Below are positions 41,761 through 54,068 of a stretch of DNA of 64,000 bases, in pieces. The notes beneath the pieces were generated by a model that worked only from the letters and a program-made list of their open reading frames with translations, was not told where the DNA came from and did not search any database. The DNA lies in the NCBI GenBank assembly GCA_964016885.1, contig OZ024743.1, positions 162,179,492 through 162,243,491 on the forward strand, in the 5' to 3' direction. Position 1 is the stretch's first letter, and the number at the start of each line of letters is the position of its first letter. Source of the stretch: Eledone cirrhosa (Eukaryota > Mollusca > Cephalopoda > Octopoda > Eledonidae). The position numbers and the translations under genes are program-made.

Positions 41761-42338
41761 AGGGGGGAGGAGGAGAAGAAGGGTCTAGACCAGACGAATT
41801 TGATTTATTTTTTTCGACATTTCAATTTAACCCTTGGCCTCTTTTCAAACACAAATTGCCTACCTTTGGTTTTGTTTTGATTGTTACCCCCTTTTCATTT
41901 ACAATATTTAGGTATTTGTCTTGTCTACTAATAGATGATTTCTGGATTACCTGCCCTTAGAAGTCTCATATACTTTCTAAAATCTCCACGGATAGAAGCC
42001 ATTTTCCTTTTTATGACAGGCTGAATGAGTAAACAATTCAATGAAGCTTAAGTATATGTCAATGTTGTAACTAATTACACTTAACTCGTCCTATGGACTG
42101 AGTGCTCTAAGCCCCTAGATATTTATACCGAATTTGTACTACAGTAATACACAAACACACACACACATATATATATAAATTTTGGGAGAAACGGGGAGCT
42201 ATGTGCGTCAATAACTCGTGGAAGTTATTGGGGGAAAAGGGAGAGGGAAAAAAATCAATCAGAAGGGAAAAAACGCTGAGAACAAACCGAAAAAGAGAAG
42301 AACACGAGAAGAACATGTATGCATATAAGTAACCAAGA
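41761..42338. other. Nothing recognised
   Basis: No supported gene or repeat. Confidence 0.45.
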
Positions 42339-42365
42339 GAGAGAGAGCGAGAGCGAGAGAGAGAG

Positions 42366-42431
<66 letters not shown>
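42339..42431. repeat. GA microsatellite
   Basis: GA tract with a few CGAG interruptions; purine-rich sequence continues to about 42650. Confidence 0.95.
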
Positions 42432-42433
<2 letters not shown>

Positions 42434-42821
42434 ACTGAACATAAGTCCGAGGTTTTTGTTGTTGACGGCAAATTAGGGAGCGCGAAGAAAAACACGCCTG
42501 ACCTCGGCAAGAATAGGCGAAAAGAGGCAGAGACGAGAGAAAAACGGAAGCAGCAGGGGAGCAGAGAGAAAGGGAGTAAAAGTGAGAGGGAGAGAGGGGA
42601 AGCAGAGAGAGGCGGTGGGAGAGAGTGGGGGAAGAAAAAACAGGTCACAGCAAAAAGTTAATACAAATTTTGGGAGAATATGTATGTATGTATATGTGTG
42701 TGTGTGTATGTATATGTATATATGTGAGTGTGCGTGTGTGTGTGACTGGTTACGCAAACGAGAGAAGCAAAATTCAATACATATTATAGGCCCTTCGGTA
42801 CAATCAAACCTGAATAATTTT

Positions 42822-42966
42822 TCAGCTGTCTGGTACTTTATTTTATTGACCATCGAATGATGAAATACAAAGGCGAGAATAGCGCGATTTGAACTCAGAA
42901 TGTAAAGAGACGAAAAAATGTTGCAAAGCCTTTCGGCCGGCACTCTTACGATTCTGCCAATCCACT
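42822..42966 (-). repeat. tRNA-derived SINE (family 1-like), diverged
   Basis: Reads GGTACTTTATTTTATTGACC, then a B-box-like block (ATTTGAACTCAGAATG on plus) and a tRNA-like head ending at GATTCTGCCAATCCACTG. The tail is missing. Confidence 0.82.
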
Positions 42967-42973
42967 GTCCTTA

Positions 42974-43850
42974 TCTATATATCTAAAACAGAGAATGTCT
43001 GTCTGCCTGTCCCCCTAAAACTCGAGAACCACCCAACCGATCTTTTTTAAACTTTACACATGTAATACTTATGGTCGTGTGAGTATTTTGAGCAAATAAT
43101 ATTTCAAATTTTCAAAGCCCTAGGAACCGCTTTAGGCGCTGGTTAGCGATCTCTCTCTCTCTCTCTCTTAGTCTGTCTTTTTAGATAGATACATAGCTAT
43201 AACGTCGCGCCCTTATAATATATGTTTGTATGTCTGACTGTCTGCATTACGACATTATGAACACGTCTTCACGAACCAAAGTATCGTCTTCCTGTTTTCT
43301 TTCGTTTGCAACGCTTTTCGAAATATTTACTTCTGCGTTCACAGACTGATTTTTTTTAGTTTCACAAGATCCCGTTAAGGGTGAAAGCAGCGATTATTTG
43401 CTTAAACTTTAATTTGTTAATTTAATATATATATATATATAATTATATATTCTTGTTCAGATATGTTTGCATACACAAAAACAAAATATAAACAAACGTA
43501 TTTATTTCACGAAAGCACAGACGGTTTAGCGTCATTGTTACTGCCGATATGCCACCCAAAAAGTCCCACTACTTTTGGCACAAGGCCAGCAATTACATAG
43601 TCAACGGTTCGGAAATCACATACATCACTGATGAGTTTACTCCTTCCTCTACCAGTTAGTCTTAGTGTACTTCGTCCTGCTTTTAGTTCATGCCTCGAAG
43701 GAAGAGATACTCCATTGGCCGAAATACTGCGAAAGCGGCAAGAAAAAGAACAAAGCGGGCAAACGAATCGGCAGTGGAATCTGCTATTCGACGGTCGCAA
43801 GGCCGAGGTATTCCGTACTTCTCTGTACTGTTTCAGAAAGGAGGGATAAA
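42974..43850 (+). mobile_element. Helitron 5' region with N-terminal ORF relic
   Basis: Starts TCTATATATCTAAAACAGAG after an A, with GTCTGTCTGCCTGTC following, as in many Helitron 5' ends. 43262-43564 matches 53301-53602 in inverted orientation, including an ATG with MPPKKS. A small SINE-tail-like piece lies at 43566-43599. From 43691 an open frame starts MPRRKRYSIGRNTAKAARKR and stays open to about 43848. It resembles the basic N-terminus of Helitron-type Rep/helicase proteins. I see no Rep or helicase domain and no 3' hairpin end, so the element is partial or a mosaic. Confidence 0.6.
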
Positions 43851-44105
43851 CATGCCAATCTATGTTTAGAATCCCAAGCAATGCCGAGCCATTCTGCTTG
43901 TATGTACTAAAATAAAACTAGTAGTAGTATCCGACGTTGTTCGGATGATTCAGGCAGTGGATGATTTCTTAGAAAATAATAATTGCAATTCTGCATAAAT
44001 ATATTTGAAGTCTATATTCAATGTGAGTATGTGTGTGAGAGCGTGTGCCTGAATGTTCTTGCTTTTTGTCACTCCCTCTTTCTCCCCCACTCTCACTCAC
44101 TCTTC

Positions 44106-44107
<2 letters not shown>

Positions 44108-44163
<56 letters not shown>
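44108..44163. repeat. TC microsatellite
   Basis: Pure TC tract. Confidence 0.96.
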
Positions 44164-44750
<587 letters not shown>

Positions 44751-45786
44751 TGTGTGTGTATCTACATTACAAACTTCCTTCAATTATAAGTAGATTCCAT
44801 CCTTTCCCAACTTATACAGTTGGCATTCTGGCCAGAAACCAAATTTTTACAATTACACTATCCCCATTCTCTTAAGAATTCTTGGCTGTCATTTGCTGGA
44901 TAACCAATGAGAGATATTCTCATAGCGAACTTGTTTCGAAAATATAATCTTATATTTTGTTGCTAAAAGCATATAAATTTCATGATAAAGTAGTTCATGG
45001 AGAGAAAAAGCAAAGAGCAAATTATTTTCTAGATTATTCGTAACAGTATCCCCTTTTTAATCATAAGATAAGTATCTCCAGTTGTTATAAAATGTTCTTG
45101 TTAAGTTGAATTGGTAATATATACTTTTTAAAAACATTTCGTGTTACATCTACCACACACATAGGGATACACATACGCACGCATCTACCAGACACATTCT
45201 TTCTCACATACATTATTCTCTGCATTCAATAAAAAAGGCTGTTCGTTTCTATACTTTAATTAGTAGGAGGAGGTGCAAAAGGGACAGCGTACATGATTTT
45301 TGTGTTGCTTCTTATTTTGCCGTCTGTTGAGATTGATGTATTGTTTGAAGCTCTGTAGGTCGATGCTTGCTGACGAGAATTCCAACGAACTGAGGTTTTA
45401 GTGAAGAATGACCGACAGGAGGCACAGGTGCACGCTCACATCACCCCATCCTTACATTTACATAAATACACATCTATACACACGCCAACACACACACACG
45501 CAGACATGCAGACATGCAGACATGCACACACTCTCACACACACACACACACATGCGCGCACATTGACATATTTATATAAAACCCCGAGAAAAGTATAAGT
45601 GTCCCATTATCCAGCCTTTCATTGTATAAACAATTTAATCTTCTTAGAAAAAATGTCACAATTACAGCACACATACCAATGAAATATACCTTCAATCACC
45701 GTACTCAGAACACACAGCTAAAACATGCAAACCACACATTACCAAATGACCTCATATGGTGACAAACATTAATGCGTGCATATATG
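44751..45786. other. Nothing recognised
   Basis: Imperfect CA-rich sequence at 45455-45560. No supported gene. Confidence 0.45.
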
Positions 45787-46085
45787 CATGGTCCCGTAAC
45801 TCCTGATGGCGTCGTAGGGGTGTCATAATGACTTTTCTAGGGCATTTTAAGCCTGGCAGAGCCCATCCCTTTCCAGGTCTGAATAACGCAGATTTCATCC
45901 AGAAATTGAGAGAAAGGAAGTGAGAAAGAAATGCAGAGGAAGAATCGACCCAGTACTAAACTGGTACTTTTTTATCAACCTTGAAAAGATGAAAGGCAAA
46001 AGTGACCTCGGCGGGATTTGAACTCAAAGAAAAGAAAGCCAGAACAAATACCATAAAGTAACAACTCTGTCATTTCGCCGCCACA
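45787..46085 (-). repeat. tRNA-related SINE (family 2)
   Basis: About 300 bp matching 36987-37302 along its length, same orientation. B-box-like block GAGTTCAAATCCCGCC on minus. Confidence 0.87.
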
Positions 46086-46366
46086 CAAACATCGATAACA
46101 TTACCTAAATTCATTCTAAATGCTAAACTCTCTTTGTCCAAAAGTACTTCTGCTATGATCAATTCTGACTCATAACAATGCTCACATGCACCCCATACTA
46201 CATTACTTCTCATATATCTAAGATAATGCAGCCATTACTCTACATCCATAAGCAGTTTAATCACAACCTAAAAATGACATTTGATTGACAAGAAAATCTT
46301 CACTCACCAACCTTTTGCCATCACTTTCATAGCAATACTAGGTATTTTAGCTCCCCTATAAGTGTC

Positions 46367-46510
46367 ACTGCATCCCATTTGCTCATAATACAGAGATATG
46401 GGGAGGACGAGAGAGATGGAGGGGATGACAGTGAGAGTTTGGCTCTTCCGTGTTCGGACACATTGTACCTGTCATGTGGATCATGTGATATTTTTCTTGC
46501 TGTGTACCAC
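46367..46510 (+). repeat. 3' tail of the zinc-knuckle LINE family, copy D
   Basis: Matches 51467-51610, the 3' end of copy B: CCCATTTGCTCATAATA, GGGGAGG.CGAGAGAGATG and TGTTCGGAC/TGTTTGGAC blocks. Only the 3' end is present, as expected for a strongly 5'-truncated insertion. Confidence 0.85.
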
Positions 46511-46745
46511 TATCACCCTACCGAACTATGTAGCGTCCCCGCTTAATCTACTTGTAGAGAAATCAATTCTTATGTTTCTTCCTCTCCTACAGTTTATAAC
46601 TCATTGACAGGCTATGTTTCCTCAATCACATGACTGAAGCAAACAGAGAATGCAAACCTTCTATAGAATCCATTCTCTATACCACAATGGCAGCGTTCCA
46701 TAGATTCTGAAACCCATCAGTTTCTTTTTAATAATTATTTCCAAT

Positions 46746-46948
46746 ATCAACACAAGGCCAGCAACTTGCGGGGTGGGGGAGTCAATTATATTCGATCCAG
46801 TACTTCACTGGTACTTTATTTTATCGACTCCAGAAGGATGAAATGCAAAGTTGGTTAAGATGAGATTTGAATTCAGAATGTCAAGGGCCGTAACTAAATG
46901 CCGCAAAGCTTTTCGTCCGATGTTCAAACAACTCAGCCAATCCATCGC
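46746..46948 (-). repeat. tRNA-derived SINE (family 1-like)
   Basis: GACACAAGG-like end, GGTACTTTATTTTATCGACT, B-box-like block and tRNA-like head ending CTCAGCCAATCCATCGCC. Full-length but diverged. Confidence 0.88.
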
Positions 46949-46974
46949 CATACAACCTTCTTTTAATAATTATT

Positions 46975-47110
46975 TCTAATATTGACACAAGGTCAGCGAT
47001 TTGAGAAGGGAAGTACTTTATTTTATCGACAGAAAGATGAAAGCCAAAGTTGACCTCGGGATTTTAACTCAGAACTTGAAGGGACGTGACCAGAAACTCT
47101 ATCTATTATA
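46975..47110 (-). repeat. tRNA-derived SINE, shortened
   Basis: Second copy in tandem with 46746-46948, separated by about 25 bp. AAGTACTTTATTTTATCGAC and a weakened B-box half (TTTTAACTCAGAACTTG). Confidence 0.8.
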
Positions 47111-47436
47111 CCACTTGAAACACTATTGAAAACTTGGATCTACTGTCCCCTTTCAGGAGTATAGAGTAATTATATATATTTTTATATTACATAATATAAT
47201 TTGATAATCACAGTAACCCTCTGTCTGAAGAATAATGGATTATTGATTTAAACACCAATGGTACGCTTCTATAGCATAGTGATGTGAGATTGGCAAAAAC
47301 AATCGTTCGTTCAGTTAAGGTAGCTAAAATAAAATTAGGTGTAACTCACATTGATAACACTATTTATACAGACACACACACATACACACACACGCGCGCG
47401 TAGCAATCGTTTTGTTAACTTGCGAAATTAAATTGA

Positions 47437-48040
47437 CTAGCAGAAAAACCACCCTTCGGGTGGTTTTCTGCTAGATGTGTAGTGTGTATATTGATGTTAT
47501 ACGCAGGTATATATACATGTAGATATGATATATCAAATAAAATCGTTATTGACAATATACACAGAAATTGAACGAAGACTGCGTTACACTGTCTTGGGTA
47601 ATCCATGATACATTTAAAAAAAGACGATATTATATATAAACTGCATTAGGAGAAAATTAGTGACAGAAAATTAGTATGTTTATTTAAGCGATCGCCACCG
47701 GAAGTGTTTACATAATACACTCTCTCTTTCTATATATATGGTAATTGAAGTGATGGTGGTGGCGACGATATAGCGGAAGTGCAAATTTGAAAAGAAGTCA
47801 ATTTTAAATTATTTATTTTTACGAAATTATTTTTGTTTACGAAATTTAGTAGATATATTATGTAATATTCATTCATTATTTATTCAAAGTAAAGTACCAG
47901 TAATGCACTGAGTAATTGCTGGCCTTGTGCCAAAAGTAGAAACAATTATTTATTCAAAGTAATCCAACTTATTTTACTAACGGGATAAAAAAAAATAAAC
48001 TGTACGCAGTCCCGCAGACCTTCCTTTATTATAGTTTAGA
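47437..48040 (-). mobile_element. Short non-autonomous Helitron, copy 2
   Basis: Same ends as 2642-3117 on minus: begins TCTAAACTATAATAAAG after A and ends CTAG before T. The terminal hairpin has GAAG in the loop and a stem of about 17 bp that reaches the CTAG. It is longer than copy 1 because of a SINE-tail insertion (47887-47946) and a different middle (47700-47865). No coding capacity. Confidence 0.75.
47887..47946 (+). repeat. SINE 3' tail inserted in Helitron copy 2
   Basis: AAAGTACCAGTAATGCACTG to the AAAAGTAGAAACAATT tail of family 1. It is flanked by ATTATTTATTCAAAGTA on both sides. The other Helitron copy has this 17-bp sequence once (about 3029-3045), so it is a true insertion with target duplication. 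Confidence 0.92.
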
Positions 48041-48129
48041 TTTCCTGTTGTCTAATTGTGCTGTGGTAAACATGCTAACACTTCGATATAATTTGAGATC
48101 GAAAAGAAAAACAAATGAAGGTTTCTGAT

Positions 48130-48305
48130 TTAGGCACAAGACCAACGATTTGACGGGAAGTCGATTAAATCGACCCCAATGCGTTACTGGTACTTTATTT
48201 TATAGACCCCGTAAGGATGAAAGGCGAATCAAGCATCTGCGGGATTTGAACTCAGAACTATTTGCCACAAAGCTCGTCCGACGCTCTACCAATACTGCCA
48301 ATATA
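48130..48305 (-). repeat. tRNA-derived SINE (family 1-like)
   Basis: GGCACAAGACCAACGATT, GGTACTTTATTTTATAGACC, B-box-like block and CGACGCTCTACCAATACTGC head. Confidence 0.9.
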
Positions 48306-49161
48306 CCAATGAACTCAGATCTATCCTGTCAGAGGAATTGTTATTGTTATTTGTTCACTTTGATCAAGGCTGGATTAACCTTTGAACAAAACATGTGCTT
48401 GTACATGATATCAAAGGAAAAGGGTACCAGTGCAAGATTTAACATGGTATAAATGATATAAATGGTCAATTATAAAAGAAATAGGCAACAAAATACCAGA
48501 TTATACACACATGATTAACGGAAGTGTGTTTACACGGGTGTAGAATATCTGACGAAATATTCTGTCAATTAGTTTTCAACGTCACCCCCAAACTTAGTGA
48601 CCAATCACTTGGCCTGGAACTTTTAGTTGAGAAAAATCTGAGCGATAATTATTAAAAAACCTTATATTTATGTAAGTGTTGATTGCTCTCTCAGCTAAGT
48701 CACGAAGTAAAACTTTAGATCACAATTTAATATAAAAATCGTTAAAAATACGTAAAGATAAAATACCTTATTTTACGTAAACATAAAATACCTTGTGATT
48801 TTGTCAATAACTTGGATTTAAGGATCATTAATTTATTTATTTCGACTAAATATTTCATTTGGCGTTTTTCTTTTCATTCAACACAAAAAGCTGAACTCTA
48901 CTGAAAAAAATATAATCTATATTATCAATAATAGAAGAACAAGAAGGCAACTAATAGGATTGATTTCTAGCACCTGTTACACTGGAACATCTAATCATAG
49001 CATTGCTTCACACAATATATATGAAGATGTAGGCGATGGTGGCGGTACAGGTATGCTGCTACAGAATAATACTTTAGTTAAGATATTCGCAGTAAGGTTT
49101 GTTATTTTTTATTTATTGAAATTTGTTGCATTCCTGGGTTAGCTTCAGCCGCAGTAATAGC

Positions 49162-49165
<4 letters not shown>
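48306..49165. other. Nothing recognised
   Basis: No supported gene or repeat. Confidence 0.45.
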
Positions 49166-49201
<36 letters not shown>

Positions 49202-49271
49202 GCACGCACACACACACACTCATATATATATGTATGTATAGGTATGTGTGTGTGTGTGTGTGTGTGTGTGC
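49166..49271. repeat. CA, TA and TG microsatellite
   Basis: CA tract, a TA centre and a TG tract, together a loose palindrome of dinucleotide repeats. Confidence 0.93.
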
Positions 49272-49309
49272 GTTTGATTATCCAGTGGTGAACTACTAAA
49301 CTTAAATAA

Positions 49310-49382
49310 ACATATATATATATAAACACTAGCTTACTAACGATATATATATATATATATTTTTTTTTTTTTCATTTTTTCC

Positions 49383-49428
<46 letters not shown>

Positions 49429-49451
49429 TTATATATCGTTAGTAAGCTAGT

Positions 49452-49493
<42 letters not shown>

Positions 49494-49516
49494 TTATATA
49501 TCGTTAGTAAGCTAGT

Positions 49517-49576
<60 letters not shown>

Positions 49577-49618
49577 TTATATATATATGCTTATATATCG
49601 TTAGTAAGCTAGTGTTTA
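49310..49618. repeat. 20-bp unit in inverted and tandem copies within TA tracts (P8)
   Basis: CGTTAGTAAGCTAGTGTTTA occurs at 49437, 49502 and 49599, and its reverse complement at about 49323. Each is embedded in TA runs with TGCTTATATAT before the direct copies. Confidence 0.92.
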
Positions 49619-49996
49619 TACTCTTCTCTCTATTAACACACGCAATAGAGATATCTGTCAGCGGTGGGCGGGGGACTTCAGAACAGAAAACGAAGGTCGA
49701 GGCGAGGTGGGGGGAAGGATTTTTAGTTCTATAGACGAACGTACCTGAGGTTGGAGCACGAGCTGTAAATTAGGGTAGAGGTTATGCGTGTTGTAGATCA
49801 GCAGTTAGTTTGAAGGAGAAACTGAGATTTAGAATAACAAAGGGTAAAGTGTATGTTAGACAAGTGCCACTTCAAACTCATTAAACAAAAGATGTACTGT
49901 TGTTTTTCCGAACATACTGACTTTAAAGCGTCAAAAAGATTCTTCACTGAGCTTAATCCTCTATTCTTTGGTTTCTATCAAAACGTTCCAAGAAAT
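49619..49996. other. Nothing recognised
   Basis: Sequence before the truncated LINE copy B. An open frame crossing 49853-50197 is a chance fusion of this sequence with the LINE. Confidence 0.45.
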
Positions 49997-51612
49997 CAAC
50001 GAGCAAAGGATATCACGGCCCCTTTCGACGTTTGGTACCTGGATGATGCTAGGTCGGGCGGGCCCGTGGAGACAGTCTGCCACAACCTACAATCGGTGGG
50101 TCCTGCTCTGGCGGGAATCGGCTTCCAGGTCAACTCGTCCAAATCGGAGGTGGTGAATGTCAACCACGAAGCTGAGAGCTTTGCAGCGTCCGTCTAGACG
50201 TGCGGTCTATTCTCCTCCAGATACAGGTGACCCCTAAAGAGGATGTCCTCATCCTCGAGTCACGGATCCACCCACCAGCCATCCGCTCCAACATCAGGTC
50301 TAGGCTCCAGAAACTCAAGGCCCTCACGAGCCGACTGGGCATGATTGACGGCCACCCAGCCCTCTTCCTGTTGAAGAACTGCTCGCCATGCTGAAGCTCC
50401 TCTATACTTTTCGTAGCGCCCCGTGCTAAAGCCACGCATCTCTCTTTACTGACCTCGATACTTGTATCCGAGCGGCAGCCGAGGAGATATGCAACGTCAG
50501 GTTTGACGACATTGGATGGCAACAAGCCATCTTACCTGTTAGATATGGTGGCCCCGACCTCCGGTCTCCGATCTCGCTGGCTTTGCCTGCGTTTCTTTCG
50601 TCGGTAACCTCATGCCGCGTCTTCATCAAACACAATGGAACCCACTGTGATCGAAGAACGTGAGGCCGCATGTGAGACGTGGAAATGGCTGGGACTTAAC
50701 CCAGTAAACCTCCCTTCCCCTTCTCCCTCTGCTGAAGTAAAGTCCCCCTAGAGTATTTGGGATACCATCCAGTGCGACCAGGTCTCTACCAACACCGCCT
50801 TGCATGTTTTCGTGTGGCCTCACAACTCCACAGTGGTGCTTGGCTCCATGCCTTACCCTCCTTCTCCACTGGCACGCAGCTGGACAATCATAGCCTGCGC
50901 ATCGGGGTTTCCTTGAGGCTTGGCCTCCGGATCTGCGAACCACACAAATGTCGTTGCGGATCCACCCTGGGCTCTTTCGGACTCCACCCGCTTTCCTGTC
51001 GCTACAGTGCCGCCTTCCGCGCCATGCTGCCCTCAACGAGGTCATAAAGCATGGCTTCCCCTCTCAGCTCGAGCCGGGGGGCTGGACCGAGGGGATGGCA
51101 AAAGGCCAGACGGTATGACCATCTTCCCGTTCCGCGGTGTTAAACGCCTCGTCTGGGATGCCACTTGCAGCGACACTTTCTCCAGCGGCAACCTGGTGCA
51201 GTCTGCGACTAACTCAAGCTCTGCTGCACTTCGGGATAAGTATCAGTCGCTCACCGACAGGTTTGCAGTCAAGCCCCTAGCAGTGGAGACTTCGAGTGTT
51301 CTTGGTTCTAGGGATACCCTCCTACTTACCACCATAGGCGCTAAGCTGGCTAGCCGCAAGTGTGAGCCTCGCGAGATGGAATGGTTCTTCTAGCACATCT
51401 CCCTTACCATCCTCCAGGGAAACGCCTTCTCCATTCTGTCCACCGGGGCCGTGGGGCGGCCAGCACATGGGACCCCATTTGCTCATAATAGAGAATGATG
51501 GGGAGGGCGAGAGAGATGAAGGCAATGATAGTGCGAGTCCGGATCTTCTGTGTTTGGACCTGGTGTGCCGCGTCAGTGAGTGAAGTGCTATTTTTTGTGC
51601 TGTTTATGACAA
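49997..51612 (+). pseudogene. LINE of the zinc-knuckle/endonuclease family, copy B
   Basis: 5'-truncated inside the RT palm. It starts shortly before the catalytic WYLDD box (about 50035), followed by NSSKSE. Frame changes occur near 50196, 50392 and 50430. Thumb block LPVRYGGPDLRS (about 50535-50570). C-terminal knuckle CEPHKCRCG...GLHPLSC (about 50935-51000). Then an intact stretch open to 51393 with DGKRPDGMTIFPF, VWDATCSDTF and DKYQSLTDRF, compatible with a PD-(D/E)XK-like endonuclease. The 3' untranslated part runs to about 51612. Very similar to copy C. Confidence 0.82.
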
Positions 51613-51697
51613 GAGGTAATCGTTCACTACAACTCTATACATATACTCAACATTCTGCCAATTAGATTTCTTTGGTATTCACATCATTATTACATCT

Positions 51698-52266
51698 GCG
51701 CCTCTTATTCTCGAATCCCGAATAATCGTCCCCCTCACTTATTAATTTTTCAGATTTTTCAACCCCCCACACACACACGTTCTTATTCCACCCTCATCTC
51801 CGCTTATTAAATTTTGCTAATTTGTTTCAGGCGAAATTTTATATTAAGTGATAGCATTCCTGTGACAATTAATTTTCTTTAGCCATTAAAAAAAAACCCA
51901 TTATACATGACAAAAAGAAGCATTACAAGAAATCCCAACGTTATAAAATAAATAACATGTGTTGGGAATCTCAATATGTAAACTAAACGACTAATTCTGG
52001 TTTTCAAAAAATCAAAGGAGACAACCTAGAAAAATTATTGATTTTCCACTGCTTATTCCAGCCCCGTATGAGATTTCTTGTAATGTTCTGTTGTTTTATT
52101 TTTTTGTCATGTATAATGTTTAAAGAAAATTAATTGTCACAGGAATGCTACCACTTAAAATAAAATTTCACCGGAGATAGATTAGCAAAATTTAATAAGC
52201 AGGAGGGGGGGGGGGGGGGGAATTAATAAGACGATTATTCGAGACCCGAGAGTACTGAGAGGGGCG
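51698..52266. mobile_element. Foldback element with about 200-bp terminal inverted repeats
   Basis: Left arm about 51698-51945 and right arm about 52070-52266 are reverse complements with indels. Shared blocks, read on plus at the left: CGAATAATCGTC, CTTATTAAATTTTGCTAA, TAGCATTCCTGTGACAATTA and TTATACATGACAAAAA. Arm differences include a run of about 16 G at 52205 and microsatellite-like changes. The 124-bp centre has no coding capacity. Superfamily unknown. Confidence 0.88.
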
Positions 52267-52711
52267 AAAGAAGTTATATAAATTGCAGCTACATGACATA
52301 TTGCGTTTTTATTGTAACCATATTGTTGTTGTGTGGTGGATTTTTCAAGTTCATAAAATGGTGATGAAAGAAGTGGATGGGCTGCGATGGGGACACTCCT
52401 TTTTAGCCTCCAGGTAACTGATTCCGAGAAAGAGAGAGAGAGAGATGTGGAAATAACTTCTTGTACCTGATTGGTTATTCATCAAAGAGATGACAGGCAA
52501 AATCAGCCTCGACGGGATTTGAGTACAAAGATGAATTGATCAGTTTAAACAGTGGAGTTATCTGGCGAAAATGTTTAAGTAGGCTTATATTGAACCTATG
52601 AACTTCATTCCACATATAGTCCTGTATATGGAGTAAATGGTTTTCAGTGCATTTCTAGCCCACGTATATAATCAGTTATACATGTTATCTTATGATGCAC
52701 ATATGTATATA
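52267..52711. other. Unassigned sequence with a SINE scrap
   Basis: 52486-52540 is a family-1-like SINE fragment on minus (CTCGACGGGATTTGAGT). The rest is unassigned. Confidence 0.6.
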
Positions 52712-53602
52712 CTAGCTGGTTCGTCCGGCTGGTGCCGGGCTAGGTTTACCAGCATTTTATCTTTTCAGGATTCCCCCCTCCACTCCAGTACAAAGATGCC
52801 GCACGCCCTCTCAAGTCAGCGAGGGTGGGGATGTGTGTGTCTGGGGGTGGGGGTGGGGGATTAACGTGCTCTGATGTTGGGTTTGAATAGTTTTTAGGAT
52901 TCCCCAGTTCAGCAGCCAGTACGTTAAAGAAAATTGATAGTTACAACAATAAAGGCTGAACAGAGAACACATTTTTTAACAAACTTTACAATAATTTGTA
53001 CAACCATAATGGAAATTCCAAGTAACAGAAAATACATAAATTACATTGTTAGAGCCTCAGAGTATACAATATTTTTTGTTCGGCCCTCGGGAGCAAAGAG
53101 GAAGAGATTGTTTGGCGAGCTCACCCTTGAGCATCCTACATATAATTGACCATGGGAAAAGCATGGTTTTTCCAGATGAAGGCCAGCCACTTTTAGGTTT
53201 TGACCCTGAGCTTTGTTGATGGTAATCGCGAAGCTTAGTCTCTGTTGCTCTAGTAACATTTTTTCTTCTGGAAAATCTGGTCTTGCGGCCAGGCTGGGAC
53301 TTTTTGGGTGGCATATCGGTAATAACAATGACGATAAGCCGTCTGTGCTTTCGTGAAATAAATACGTTTGTTTATATTTTGTTTTTGTGTATGCAAAAAG
53401 TTCTGTACACGAATATATAATTATATATATATATATATATTAAAATAACAGATTAAAGTTTAAGCAAAGAATCGCTACTTTCACCCTTAACGGGATCTTC
53501 TGAAACTAAAAAAATCAATCTGTGAACGCAGAAGTAATATTTCGAAAAACGTTGCAACCGAAAGAAAACAGGAAGACGATACTTTGGTTCGTGAAGACGT
53601 TC
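52712..53602 (-). mobile_element. Internally deleted Helitron with helicase relic
   Basis: On minus the 3' end is CTAG followed by T (52708-52715 region), preceded by a hairpin with CCGGC/GCCGG arms about 13 nt inside, as in Helitrons. The frame 53041-53328 contains the last motifs of a Pif1-type Helitron helicase: FAITINKAQGQNL (motif V) and FSHGQLYVGCSRV (motif VI), ending near KNIVY. In an overlapping frame the same segment begins MPPKKSQPGRKTRFSRR, the N-terminal start also seen at 43548. So an N-terminal start is joined almost directly to the C-terminal helicase motifs, and Rep and most of the helicase are missing. 53301-53602 matches 43262-43564 inverted. The 5' TC end is absent. Confidence 0.78.
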
Positions 53603-53712
53603 CTTGGCAATGAACGGCAAAAATATTTGCTCTAGGGTTCTTATATATTTGATATATATTTATCCTTATCGAGCCCTCTTTGGATTTTAGTCTTCACATT
53701 TATTATTATTAC

Positions 53713-53759
<47 letters not shown>

Positions 53760-54068
53760 TTAAGGATACTATTTATGGTTATGTATATAATAAAACCTTA
53801 TATAGTTATATATATTTTAAACCCTAAATAGTGAAAGACAGTAATTCATTACTATCTTATTACCAGTAAGATAAATAGCTCAATGTAATAACATCAGTTG
53901 TTTTACAGAGCAGTTATATAGAAATTACATGAATCAAAGTTCAGTTTAATGTGGCGAAATGTTTGTTACATACGGCTGTCAGCTTTATAATATAGATACA
54001 CACTTTCGTATGGCAAAGGGAAATTAGACTGCAAAATACTAAAAAGTGAGTTCTTTTTAGAGAACATA
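53603..54068. other. AT-rich sequence with TA microsatellite
   Basis: TA tract at 53718-53757. Nothing else recognised. Confidence 0.5.

Noticed and set aside
49853..50197. A complete small gene starting at 49853
   Set aside because: The first half is unrelated sequence and the second half is the truncated LINE copy B. The frame is a chance fusion.
53041..53328. Host PIF1 helicase exon
   Set aside because: Helicase motifs V and VI only, within an element with Helitron 3' end structure, and the upstream start belongs to a Helitron-type N-terminus.
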